A stretch of 64,000 nucleotides of DNA from Vicia villosa (Eukaryota > Streptophyta > Magnoliopsida > Fabales > Fabaceae), in assembly GCF_029867415.1 (NCBI RefSeq), contig NC_081183.1, forward strand, positions 189,063,247 through 189,127,246, given 5' to 3'. The translations under genes and the position numbers were made by a program. This document shows, in pieces, positions 50,571 to 60,784 of the stretch. The notes under the pieces are model-generated. The model saw only the letters and a program-made list of their open reading frames with translations, was not told where the DNA came from and searched no databases. How positions within the stretch are numbered: the stretch's first letter is position 1; the number at the start of each line of letters is the position of its first letter.

Positions 50571-51000
50571 CAAAAAACCAGACGGATTAATCAAAGGAGT
50601 ACCAAGTGATGTCTGTCCTCATTATGCTGTGCCAGTTTATTGGGGATATGTAATTGTATGATATTTAGCATGTTTTTGAGATTGTGGATAATTGGTCTAA
50701 TGTTATCCAATGACTTTCCTTTTGTGTACCAGATTACATACCATTTTACCATTAAATAATCCGTTAGATAATTTTTTAACGTTAAACACAAATATTATTG
50801 AATAGTAAAAAGATATACTATTACTAGAGATGTTCATGGGTATGACACAACCCGCGAACCACCCACCCAAATCAACTCATTCAAACCCAATGGTATTTGC
50901 TTCGAGTAACTGGGTTGAAATTCAATTATTTTTTTTTAAACTATCAAGCATAACCTATTCAATTAATTTGAATCATGATAAACTTTTTAAATATCAAAAG
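50571..51000. other. 3' flank of the HhH gene and start of a repeat
   Basis: After the 3' UTR, TAGAGATGTTCATGGGTATG (about 50826) with ACCCGCGAACCACCCACCC resembles a hAT-type terminus. No partner end was firmly identified. No gene. Confidence 0.35.
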
Positions 51001-51342
51001 ATGAATTTTATTCAAATTAAATACTAAAATTTATAATTTATAATTGTTTTAAAACAAATGTGTTGATTAAATTGCTTTCTAATAGAATTAAAAAAATTAT
51101 ATTCAGAGCATGACCCTCAAACGGAACTCATTGATGAGCATATTTGTTTAGTTTGAGTATAATTTTAGAAGTACTGGTTGAAAACTAAACACCAATCAAA
51201 GACCATTGATTAGTTTTGAAATTGGATATAATCATATTCAACTCATCCAACCTAATTCATGATCAATACTAAGCAAGTTACAAATCTTATACAAATCTAA
51301 GACAATCATTTAAATGAATCAAACTTAAAGAAACTTAGCTAC

Positions 51343-51813
51343 TCATAGTGTTAACAATCCTAACACCGGCATAAAGTAGCAGAGTCCGTGGAGGGCGTTG
51401 AGGATAGGAAAAAGAAAGATTTCGTTGGTGAAGTCTTGAGAGGGAAGGAACCAATGGAAGATAGTAGGGAAACAGAATTTGCAAAGGAGTGTTACGCATG
51501 AACTTTCAAACAGCAGCATTTTGAGATCACTCACTGTCGTGGACGTAGAGTTGAAGTTGAAGCGGTGCAAGATCATGATGGAGGCAACCATAGGAAAGAG
51601 CATGCGTGGAGCAGTGATGTTGAATGATGGATTGATCCAGTGGACGAGGCGAGGGACGTAGATGTGAAAAAAGAATGTGAGGCATGTATACAAAACCAAC
51701 TCTGCTGCTATATTCATTGGGATCAATCTACCCATCCAATCCATGAATGGAGGGAGGAAGAACTCAAAACATAGTGTGTAGGTTATATGATAAACTAACT
51801 CTTTGATTTCCAT
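51343..51813 (-). CDS. Small multi-pass membrane protein, copy A
   Basis: Intronless frame of 156 residues starting at ATG 51813. The preceding in-frame codons begin at TTG, not ATG. It is very hydrophobic, with four or five likely membrane segments (about 7-22, 30-51, 68-82, 95-120, 134-156) separated by short loops containing VPRLVHWINPSFN and HWFLPSQDF. There is no signal or motif I recognise and I do not know the family. It differs from the mirror copy at about a dozen of 157 positions, and both are open over the full length, which suggests selection or recent duplication. A truncated LINE separates this copy's start codon from its TATA-containing upstream region. Confidence 0.6.
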   Translation of the reverse strand: MEIKELVYHITYTLCFEFFLPPFMDWMGRLIPMNIAAELVLYTCLTFFFHIYVPRLVHWINPSFNITAPRMLFPMVASIMILHRFNFNSTSTTVSDLKMLLFESSCVTLLCKFCFPTIFHWFLPSQDFTNEIFLFPILNALHGLCYFMPVLGLLTL

Positions 51814-51847
51814 TCTTTTCTTCACTTGATTGCACAACAACTCAACA

Positions 51848-52167
51848 ATATTTTAGAATGGAAACACAGAAATTCAATCTTATTTGAGAATGCGACGGAA
51901 GATTTGGAGGATCTAGTGCATAGAGTGAAGATGTACTCATGGTGGTGGATGGCCATAGGGAGTAAAAAAAGGGTAGAATGCTCATTTTATGACTGGTATA
52001 ATTATCCATTATTATCTATGTCACTGTAATGCTTAGTTGTAGTTGTGTACTCATGTAATTTTGTATGATTGTCTAGGCTGCAGTTCCTTGTAATGTTGTT
52101 ACTATTGCACTTCTGGTGCTGTTAATAGATTCCATTGCTTATCAAAAAAAAAAAAAAAAAAAAAAAA
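51848..52167 (+). mobile_element. 5'-truncated LINE (L1-type) 3' end with poly(A)
   Basis: About 296 bp followed by 24 A residues (52144-52167) and flanked by short AACAATAT-type duplications. The plus-strand frame up to about 52029 reads ENATEDLEDLVHRVKMYSWW and ends SFYDWYNYPL, the typical C-terminal tail of plant LINE reverse-transcriptase proteins. The mirror gene copy lacks this segment at the same place, which confirms an insertion. Confidence 0.82.
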
Positions 52168-52519
52168 CAATATATAGCTTCTTCTTTCCCTAACCCTATT
52201 TATATAATCACACATAAATCAATCTCCTTCTTAATAGATAATTCAAAACAAAATCATAAAAGATTCTATCATTCGGTTGATTTTTAGGCAAAACAATCTC
52301 AACAAACTATTAATATCTAATTTCTCAATTAACTTTTTCATTAATGTCTAATATTTTAGAAATTAATTAGTTTAATATAATTTAGTTTAGATAAACTCTT
52401 GCTATGAGTTTGATTGGGTATTAATACTTTTAAAATTTTAATTTAAAAATTTTAATTTATTTTAAAATAAAATAATTTTAAAAAGTGATATGACTTTGAA
52501 TAATATTATTTGATTGAAG

Positions 52520-53489
52520 AAGATATAACAAAATTAAATTACATACATTTACTTTAGGATAATGATATATGTAACGAATTATATTCTCACAGATTGTTTC
52601 GCGACATACAACATGCATGTATAGCGGGACCCCTTTCATTTTAATCATGTAATGTTTTTAGTCATATAGCATTTAATCCAATGGCTTAAGCTTCTTCGTG
52701 ACAGATTCGTGAGTATTGTTTTCGCTACAAATAGCATTGCTTCTTTAGGATAATGATATATGTAACGAATTATATCCACCAAAATGCTTTCTCTCTCTTT
52801 TTTTTTTTTTAAACTAACCGGGTTTTTATTAACAAGATTCTGTCTCAAACGAGAGTTAAAAACAAGAAGATTGTGATTAGTTGAGATGTCGTGGTCGACG
52901 AACTGAAGCAGTTTAGAAGATTTGAGATTGGTTAGGAAGGTCTAGCAACCAGTTTCGAGAATGGCGTAACCGGTTATGAGCACGATTTTTTGAATACAGA
53001 AGCTACTGGAACTGGTTCTGTAGAAGGCGTAACCGATTACCACAATCCTGTAACCGGTTACAACAACGAAGAATTTGAATTCTCACATCATCTTCTTCAA
53101 TTGCCATTTTTTTCTCGATTGATTCACCAAAATATTTTGTGTATGTTCCAACAAAACGTGTAAATGATATATTCGAAAGATAACTTCTAGGCGTAGATAT
53201 TTTTGAATTTTTATAAGATTTTGAGAAAAACGCATATTCTCGAGATCGTTGAATGTATTTGGAATTTAGATATTAGGATTCTCATATAATAAAATAATAT
53301 TATTTAAAACCATGACATTTTTTAATTTTATTTTATTTTAAAATATTTAAATATTAAATTAATTTTTAATAAGTACTAATACCCTATCAAAACTCATAGC
53401 TATAAAAGAATTTATCTAAATCAATTTATATTGAACAAATTAATTTCAAAAAAATAACGTGTAGTTACAAGCCGATCTAACTCATAGCG
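52520..53489. other. Unique centre of the inverted duplication
   Basis: A 31-bp phrase containing TTTAGGATAATGATATATGT occurs twice (52551 and 52743). The 52900-53070 segment repeats GTAACCGGTTAC-like text (TAACCGGTTATG, TAACCGATTACC, TAACCGGTTACA), seen in legume retroelement debris. No gene is recognised. Confidence 0.4.
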
Positions 53490-53818
53490 AGTAAATAATA
53501 TTATTCAAGTAAATAGTATTATTCAAAGTCATGTCAATATTATTTTAAAATTAAAATTAAAATTTTAAAAGTATTAATACCCAATCAAACTCATAGCAAT
53601 AGTTTATCTAAACTAAATTATATTAAACTAATTAATTTCTAAAATATTAGACATTAATGAAAAAGTAGATATTAATAGTTTGTTGAGATTTTTTCGCCTA
53701 AAAGTCAACCAATGATAACATATTCTTTTAATTGAAAAAATAGATATTAATAGTTTGTTTAGATTTTTTTGCCTAAAAATCAACCAATGATAACATTTTT
53801 TATTTATTTTTAATTATC

Positions 53819-53826
53819 TATAAATA
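53819..53826 (+). promoter_or_regulatory. TATA box of membrane-protein copy B
   Basis: CTATAAATAGGG lies 62-70 bp before the ATG at 53888. The mirror copy has the related TATATAAATAGGG (minus strand, about 52191-52180), but there the LINE pushes it ~375 bp away from the start codon. Confidence 0.6.
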
Positions 53827-53887
53827 GGGTTAGCGAAAGAAGAAGCTATATGTTATTGAGTTGTTGTGCAATCAAGTGAAGAAAAGA

Positions 53888-54361
53888 ATGGAAATCAAGG
53901 AGTTACTCTATCATATAACCTACACACTATGTTTTGAGTTGTTTCTCCCTCCATTCATGGATTGGATGAATAGATTGATCCCAATGAATATAGCAGCAGA
54001 GTTGGTTTTGTATACATGCCTCACATTCTTTTTTCACATCTACGTCCCTCGCCTCGTCCACTGGATCAATCCATCCTTCAACATCACTGCTCCACGCATG
54101 CTCTTTCCTATGGTTGCCTCCACCATGATCATGCACCGCTTCAACTTCAACTCTACGTCCACAACACTGAATGATCTTAAAATGCTGCTGTTTGAAAGTT
54201 CATGCGTAATACTCCTTTGCAAATTCTGTTTCCCTACTATCTTCCATTGGATCCTTCCCTCCGAAGACTTCACCAACGAAATCTTTCTTTTTCCTATCCT
54301 CAACGCCCTCCACGGACTCTACTACTACTTTATGCCCGTGTTAGGATTGTTAACACTATGA
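53888..54361 (+). CDS. Small multi-pass membrane protein, copy B
   Basis: Intronless frame of 157 residues, beginning MEIKELLYHITYTLCFELFL and ending YFMPVLGLLTL. Same hydrophobic layout as the minus-strand copy. About a dozen replacements plus one extra Tyr near residue 147 distinguish them. A TATA box sits at a normal distance upstream and the leader is uninterrupted, so this copy is more likely to be expressed. No known domain. A nearly identical pair in divergent orientation is most simply explained by inverted segmental duplication. Function unknown. Confidence 0.65.
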   Translation: MEIKELLYHITYTLCFELFLPPFMDWMNRLIPMNIAAELVLYTCLTFFFHIYVPRLVHWINPSFNITAPRMLFPMVASTMIMHRFNFNSTSTTLNDLKMLLFESSCVILLCKFCFPTIFHWILPSEDFTNEIFLFPILNALHGLYYYFMPVLGLLTL

Positions 54362-54374
54362 GTAGTTAAGTTTC

Positions 54375-54950
54375 TTTAGAGTGTGTTTGGTTCGGGGTAG
54401 ATAGAGGGGAGGGGAGAGAATATTTTTAATTAAATATGTTTGGTTCAAATTTTATGAGGGGAGGGGAGGGAAGAGGAGGGGAGCAAAACCCCTCAAAAAC
54501 ACACTTTTTGTGTTCCTCCAAATCGGATGGATTTGGAGGGGAGGGAATCTCAACTTTAATATTTTAAAAATTATTATAATTACTATAATATCCTCAGTTT
54601 AATTTTAATATTTTAAAATTATTCATTTTCTTTTGTATTATTGCTCTCTTCTGTGTGATTTTTCTCGATTACTTCTACAACTTATTATAATTATTCTCCA
54701 CCTTCAAATTATTTTGAAATTTTTCTTCTTAATATAAATCATAATCATTTCACTTTTTTGATTTTTTTTATAACTCTTTTATGTTTATTTATGTTTTTTT
54801 TCTAATTTTGTTATGTATCCTATCATATTTTCTTTTATATCAAATTTTAAAATTTGAATTTGAATTAATTTATTTATTTTATTAAAAAATTTAAACCATT
54901 TATATTTAATAATAAATTATTTTATGTATTTTATGTGTTAAATAATTCAT
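54375..54950. mobile_element. Insertion in the right arm, GGGGAGG-type element end
   Basis: It begins GAGTGTGTTTGGTTCGGGGT. It is rich in GGGGAGGGGAG and contains CCCCTCAAAAACACAC, followed by AT-rich DNA. The same ends occur in an abundant legume MITE/MULE-like family. It is absent from the left arm, so it arrived after the duplication. The right limit is approximate. Confidence 0.5.
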
Positions 54951-55149
54951 TACGATTTCAAAGTTGAATATCACTATATCTAATTTCAAAATCAATTAAT
55001 AGTCTTTGATTTGTGTTTAGTATTCAACTAGTACTTATGAAATTAAACAAACTTGTCCAAATTAAAAAGCAATTCAATTTATACATTTGTTTTAAAACAA
55101 TTAAAAATTATAAAATTTTAGTATTTAATTTGAATACATAAAGGTCAAA

Positions 55150-55480
55150 AAATTTGATTATAAAAATAGGAGAACATATACAAATTTTTCAATTTTTTTC
55201 AAGAGGTATTTATTCATTGAATAATAATTTGTTTGAGGTTGTTAAATATTTATACTTTTTGACATCTATATAAAGTTTGGTTTAATTTTAATTGATATAT
55301 TTTATCTTCTAATTTCAATTGGGAGAAAGATAAGCCTTGCCTATCTATTGATTTCTCAATGATATATATACAATATCAATTTTCATATATGTTTGCTATA
55401 AAAATAAATACTATAATTTTCTAATAATAATATTCTAGTAATATATTTAGTCTAATACACTCATGTAGTCGAAACGAGAG
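55150..55480. other. AT-rich spacer
   Basis: Nothing recognised beyond low-complexity A/T sequence. Confidence 0.3.
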
Positions 55481-55489
55481 GTTGACAAA

Positions 55490-55690
55490 TGTTGAGACTA
55501 TTACGAAAATCATCAAAAAATTGCAATAGAAGTTTTTTGGTGAAGTTGTCAGCACTTTGCAATTTGGTAACGTGAAGGGACATGTAAAACTAGTACTTGG
55601 CCGCGAGAAACTTTTTCACGCACAAAATGTATATCCATCTCAATGTGTTTGATGCACATTGTCATAATAGGTCAAAGTGACTATTATGAC
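55490..55690 (-). pseudogene. Ty1-copia polyprotein C-terminal fragment
   Basis: On the minus strand, HIKHIEMDIHFVREKVSRGQ followed by VLVLHVPSRYQIA corresponds to the RNase H end of copia polyproteins (consensus RTKHIEVDxHFVRE). It is an isolated, truncated fragment next to the solo-LTR-like block. Confidence 0.6.
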
Positions 55691-55849
55691 TGGGTAATAT
55701 AGTTCCAACAGGAAGTTTTTAATCTACCAAGATTCAGATACTACATTAGCAACTCTGCGACACTCTCGTCTTCTGCACTAGACCAAGAGAGAGTTTGCTG
55801 ACATTGTTGGGAAAGCAACATTTTTTACACAGGATGAGGCACTGATAAG

Positions 55850-57090
55850 TGCCAAATTGTAGTTATTTTTGTGTTTAGTTTTGCGGCACTTATCTTCTCT
55901 TTTTCCTCAACTTATACGAGTTTTAGTGTATATTTCATAAATATGTAGATTTTGTGTTTAATCGAGTTTTTGATTCATTTATGTACTGACTAATAATTTT
56001 TCATTCATTTTGTAGGTATTTGAGCATGTATGGAGCATTGAGTAATAAAGCTCCAAGGATGCAATTTTGGATCAATAAAAGAAGAAGCAATTGAAGAAAA
56101 TAAGAAGTTGCTTCTGGTGTGAGTCGCCCGACGGAGCAATTGGCTCGCCGGGCGAACGTGGAAAATAAGTGGTTTCACTTCTGCCTTGGCCCGCCTCTTA
56201 GTCGCCGGACGGAAGAATAAGGATTCGTCGGGCGGTGCAATTCGTTCGCCGAGCGAAAGAAGATATTTTTGCCCACTTGTTGACGTGGCGCATGCTGTGT
56301 GGCCAGAATATAGTCGTTCGCCGGGCGGAGCAATTGGCTCGCCTGGCGAACCCGACGGGACAGAACTTTGTATATATTTCATTTTAGTTCATTTTAGGTT
56401 TTGGGTGGTTGGTTTGGGGGATTTTTGTGCTCCCATGCCAATTCCACCCATTTTTCTTTAGAATTAGCTTAGATAACAACTTTGGGTCTTGCATTCGGTG
56501 ATTCGGAGGTGGACTGCTCATCAACCAGCACTGACAAATCGGAATATTTGTGGTTTTATCTCTCCTTCTCTCTATGTATTTCTCTAGGTTGGATTTCGTA
56601 TATGTATTTACTTTGAACTCATGTATATTTGTCGTCCATGGCGTTATATAAAGTTTGCTTTACAAATCTTTGTTGATTGTTGTCTTAGATTTTTGCTTTG
56701 TGCTAGGGATTTGGTTTGTTTTAGAGATAGACTTCTTGAATCCTTATCTAGGTGATTATCTGTTAGTTTCTGGATTTTAGAGATAGATTTAGCGCTAACA
56801 ATCTTTATGGGTGTCGAAGCTTAATGCTTTCGTGTTGGTTGTGTCGGTTGAGAGATCGTCGATACGATTGATATGGATCTCTGATGCGTTGTTGAGGTGT
56901 GCTGAGAGATCGTCGCCGAGTATAGTAGTTCTCTCTAATTTGGGTTAGAAATGACTTGAGGTGTGAGCGATGCCGGATGACATTGACGAGTATTGTAGGT
57001 TGAGTGTAACTGGTCTATAAGTTTAAGTTTGTGAGAAGTAGATTATATACAATGCTTGATAAGTCTCTTCTTTCTGAAAAATGAATTCTT
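55850..57090. mobile_element. Solo-LTR-like block (Ty3-gypsy type)
   Basis: It starts TGATAAGTGCCAAATTGTAG. It contains a GC-rich zone (56120-56360) where TCGCCGGGCGAAC and CGGAGCAATTGGCTCGCC recur several times, followed by a T-rich end near 57090. No internal coding region adjoins it. The start phrase and GC motifs match my recollection of large legume gypsy LTRs; termini and target duplication are not confirmed. Confidence 0.45.
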
Positions 57091-57099
57091 TTTGTGTTG

Positions 57100-57755
57100 T
57101 TTTTTTTCTTTTCGTTTTTATTCTTCAAACAATTAAAAAACCAAAGACTGAAATTTATACACATGGAGACCGAGACTGAAATTTATTAGACTGAAATTTA
57201 TTTCTAATGGTGGAGGAATTGAGGGATAACAAAGATGCCTGAGTTTATTAGAGAGAATTTTGAAGAAAAAAAAACATTTTATGAAAATAAAAAAGAAATT
57301 AACAAATGAAGGTCTTCAATATAAATTAATAAATTTTCTATTAAAGAGGAACAAAACCTTTTTATCAAATAACCCTAAAAATGTTGATACACATCGTTAA
57401 TAAATAATATCAATCAATGTATATAATGAAATCATATGACCCTCCATTTACTAAATTTTAGATACGACTCCTTTCCAAATTAAGATCAAAGTTGAAAATA
57501 TTTGTCAGAGTTTATATTTTAACAGCAAACATATTATTTTAATTTAAGCTAATGCTCGAAAACATGTTACTTATTTTTAATTAATTTCAATCACATTTTT
57601 TATTTACATCGTTTAATGAGAAATGAAAAAAAGGAAAAGAAGAGACTATTTAAACAGAATGATATTTAAACAAGACCAACAGAAAGTTGAATTGCATCAA
57701 AGTGAAAATCCAATTCCAGCAAGAAGCGCATTCAACACTTCTCTCAACAATTAAC
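57100..57755. other. AT-rich spacer
   Basis: No gene. ACTGAAATTTAT is repeated near 57148, 57177 and 57191. Confidence 0.3.
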
Positions 57756-57768
57756 TCTACGGTAATTC

Positions 57769-57885
57769 TTTCATAACTTCTTCTTCTTCCATAATTCTTT
57801 CTTCCTTCATAACTTGTTCCAGAATTCTTTCTTGCTTCATAACTTCTTCTTCCATAATTCTTTCTTCCTTCATAACTAGTTCTTT
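57769..57885. repeat. Short tandem-like repeat (TTCATAACTTCTTCTTCC)
   Basis: Three to four imperfect units containing CATAACT-TTCTTCC-ATAATTCTTTC occur in the leader upstream of the 58-residue frame. The minus strand happens to read a Glu/Met-rich peptide but without an ATG at its start. Confidence 0.6.
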
Positions 57886-58026
57886 ATAGTAATAATGCAA
57901 AGAGGTTATCTTGAAAAACATTATGGAGAGTGAAGATTTCAATCAATCTTGAAAAAGAAAATCTGTCAAGTGTATAAAACTCTAATTTGTTTGGATGTTT
58001 TTGTTCAAAATTGCAGGTGTTATGCA

Positions 58027-58203
58027 ATGGTGCCAATAATTGCTAAGATGTGCATAGTGTTGACTATTTTCGTTGGATATATGCTGTATTTGATGTATCA
58101 AAAAGTAGCAGCTAGGTGGGACATGAGGACTGATCATTTTGTTATTCCTGGAATCATTATAGTCCTCATTGCCATATCCCTCTATTTCCTATTTATATCT
58201 TGA
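58027..58203 (+). CDS. Possible 58-residue two-helix membrane protein
   Basis: ATG 58027 opens MVPIIAKMCIVLTIFVGYML. It ends with a second hydrophobic helix (IPGIIIVLIAISLYFLFIS) after a charged link (KVAARWDMRTDH). A good acceptor (AAAATTGCAG) ends at 58016 just before it, so an upstream non-coding exon is likely. It looks like a small plant membrane peptide. I do not recognise the family, and a chance frame cannot be excluded. Confidence 0.42.
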   Translation: MVPIIAKMCIVLTIFVGYMLYLMYQKVAARWDMRTDHFVIPGIIIVLIAISLYFLFIS

Positions 58204-58790
58204 GTAGTTTTCACACCATGTGAAAAGTGAATATTAGGTTTAGAAACAGACATTGTGTATTGTGATATCAACAATGTACCGTTCGTGATTGGAATATTCA
58301 ATAACAAGCAACATTATGCTACCTTTATTGTGCATGCTTTATTTATTTTACCTAGCTTCTGTAAATATCAGAGGAAGTGATGGCATTTTCTGTTGACACT
58401 TGAGATTAATTATGTAATAAGGCCCTTTAGGTTGTTGCGTTATGAGACTTTGCATTCTCTAACAATGTTGCTGCAAACTTCGTATATAAGTCTTGCATGC
58501 ATTCAAGAAAAATGGTGTTCATCATGTCAAACATCCCTGAGTTTCAATTCTTAGCTCTTGTTATGTCGAGGTGTGGATGTGGTGTCGGGATGGAGTGGTT
58601 GGCTTGGAGGGTTCGGTGAATTTCATGAAACTTGTGTTGAAAGCTTCCTTTGATAAATGCATGCATGATAGTTTTAAGTAATTAATGTAGCACCGACACC
58701 TTTGAACCAACCCTGTTTGTATCCGACACCTGCACCGACCACTTGTGGCCTATATTGTGAGTTTCAATGACTTATTTCATTGCTTGGAGA
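58204..58790. other. 3' flank with partial M1 repeat
   Basis: No gene. The segment 58687-58750 (GTAGCACCGACACCTTTG and CCTGCACCGACCACT) is a partial relative of the M1 repeats at 2595, 18929 and 26693. Confidence 0.4.
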
Positions 58791-58799
58791 ATTAGAAGA

Positions 58800-59300
58800 C
58801 ACAGTTTTATATTGTCACAATCAAAGTGTCATCCACATTGTTGCTAATTATGTCTTGCATGAGAGAAGGAAGCTTCTTGAGAATGACTACCATTTTGTTC
58901 AAGAAAATATTCAAAAGGGGATGTTCTAGTGGCTTCCAATTCATACCAAGGCTCAAATTGGTGATTTTTTTTACCAAGCCTTTACCACCCAATACTTATC
59001 ATTGTTTCATATTCAAACTCAATATCTACCATGTTTAGCTTGAGGAAGAGTGTTAAACTTGTAACTTTCAACACAAGTTATCTCTGTTAAACCTATAACT
59101 TGCAGTATAAGTTACCCATTCGTTTTGTGCCAATTACATGATTTGCAATTGTAGGTTGTTAGATTAGTGTTGTTAGAATTAGTTATAATCTACGTTTACT
59201 ATAAAAGAAGCAGCTTGTAACTAACTAATTACTACTAATCAATTTCATTTCAATTAGTACAAGTTTGTTGCATTTTCTCTCTTTTCTTGTTTCATTCTTT
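58800..59300 (+). mobile_element. Ty1-copia 3' end: RNase H tail plus LTR
   Basis: The plus-strand frame reads CHNQSVIHIVANYVLHERRK, then ENDYHFVQENIQ, then FFTKPLPPNTYHC, the end of copia RNase H, and stops near 59037. A purine tract GAGGAAGAG precedes TGTTAAACTTG (59050), the start of an LTR. This LTR contains a TATA-like CTATAAAAGAAGC (about 59201). The element's 5' part is missing. Confidence 0.72.
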
Positions 59301-59940
59301 TATTCTTCTTCATAAAAAACTTCATGGGTTATGATAGAAATAAGTTTGATCACTATCATATTTCAAAATTTTCCATTGCCACTGAGTCAACAATGAAGAA
59401 AATATATACGGGTAAATTTTTTTGAATTTTTATTTCAATAGATTGCGTAGTTACCTTAATTGAAACACTTTAAAATAATTTTCAACTAAAAATTTTAATA
59501 TATAACAAATCATACAATTTTGAATATTCACGTGATTTGTTGAAACCTAAAGGCTTTGCATTCTTTGAAATTTATAGACTAACACGTGGTGCAACAAGTA
59601 AGGGTTTTCTTCAAGATAAGCCATACTATTAAAACCCATAATCAATTTAGACAAGTGCGCATAGAATAAACGGAAGGTTACTATATTTCACAATAGACAA
59701 GATATATATTAAAATAATTAGAATATCTCTATATCCATTGTATGTATCATATTCATCAGACTTTAATTATATTGATTAATCATCAATTATATTTATTAGT
59801 TATCATCAATTAATATCTATATAGGATTTAATCATCAATTATATTTATTAGTTACCATCAATTAATATCTATATAGGATTTGACAAGAGTGGTATATATA
59901 ATTCACAAATTAAAAAAAAAAAAAAGCGAATTATATTCTT
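59300..59940. other. Spacer and possible 5' LTR of the following copia element
   Basis: A ~61-bp tandem unit (AATCATCAATTATATTTATT) occurs at 59779 and 59840. TGGTATCAAC at 59945 resembles a copia primer-binding site, so an LTR may end near 59942; its start was not identified. Confidence 0.4.
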
Positions 59941-60175
59941 ATATGGTATCAACTTTCTCGATGCTAAACTTTTAAACACTTACAACCTCTCACCTCCTAA
60001 CTACCTCCATGGAAGAAACTATTTCCCCCACAAACAACGTTGATGGCACTTCGTCAACGTCAAATAAAAAATGTTCGGCGACGAAAACTAAATTTCACTC
60101 CGCTTTTGCTACCAACAATGTTAAAACCGTGCTCCTCTGAAGGTTAGTGATTATGGTCTTTAGAATTGTCTAGAT

Positions 60176-60462
60176 TAGGGGTGGAAAAACGGGTCGTCCG
60201 CCCTGCCCCGCCCCACCTTAAGTCCGTCAAAAAACGAGCGCGGCGGACAAGTCCGCCAAGTAAAATAGGCATAAAAATCATGTCCGCCCTGCCAAGGTGG
60301 CGGGTTGGCGGACGGCGGGCTTGCCTGTCTATTTTTTCATTTTTTTCTTTCATTTTTTAATAGATTAATAGTCTTTTTTTACCTTTCACTTATTTTTTAG
60401 AACAATTTTTTATAAAAGCATCTTTTAAACAAATTTTACCTAAAAATATATTGCATATATTT

Positions 60463-60536
<74 letters not shown>

Positions 60537-60784
60537 AAACCATCAAGAATTTGAATTATTAAAATTAACTAAAAAATGTCGGGCTTAAGGCGAGACAAGC
60601 TTAACGAATAGGTGAGGCAGACTTTAGTGGGCGGCAGGCTTTGGTGGGACGAGCTTAGGCGGGCGGCGGATTTTGGCGGGGTGGACTTTGGTGGGCGGCA
60701 GGCCCAAAATCCTAACCCAACCCACCATTTTTTGGCGGGTGTGCGAGTCGGCCCGGCGGGCCACTGCTCGTTTTTCCACCCCTA
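60176..60784. mobile_element. hAT-type MITE inserted in copia gag, 609 bp
   Basis: The ends TAGGGGTGGAAAAACGGGTC and, on the other strand, TAGGGGTGGAAAAACGAGCA are inverted repeats. The identical 8-bp flanks GTCTAGAT (60168-60175 and 60785-60792) show a hAT insertion. Subterminal GGCGGG-rich blocks flank a TA microsatellite. No transposase. Confidence 0.92.
60465..60531. repeat. TA microsatellite inside the MITE
   Basis: About 33 uninterrupted TA units at the centre of the hAT-type MITE, as in the hAT-like element at 37657-38379. Confidence 0.95.

Larger units (their letters stand above)
51005..55135. repeat. Large inverted duplication carrying two membrane-protein genes
   Basis: The left arm (about 51005-52520) and right arm (about 53490-55135) are inverted copies. 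Each includes a small gene, its upstream ~600 bp and a 3' flank. The left arm has a ~320-bp LINE insertion (51848-52167). The right arm is interrupted by a ~575-bp insertion (about 54375-54950). The central ~970 bp are unique. Confidence 0.85.

Noticed and set aside
51479..51661. 60-codon plus frame and its mirror at 54040-54303 (minus)
   Set aside because: Antisense shadows of the two membrane-protein genes.
56005..56461. Two overlapping frames (91 and 125 codons) in the solo-LTR-like block
   Set aside because: They cover the GC-rich repeated LTR motif on opposite strands and match no protein family I know.
57757..57942. Glu/Met-rich minus frame with internal repeats (ERIMEEE-like)
   Set aside because: It begins at TTG and is fully explained by the CATAACTTCTTCTTCC repeat; no homology recognised.
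60144..60360. Arg-rich frames on both strands
   Set aside because: They are translations of the GC-rich end of the hAT-type MITE.
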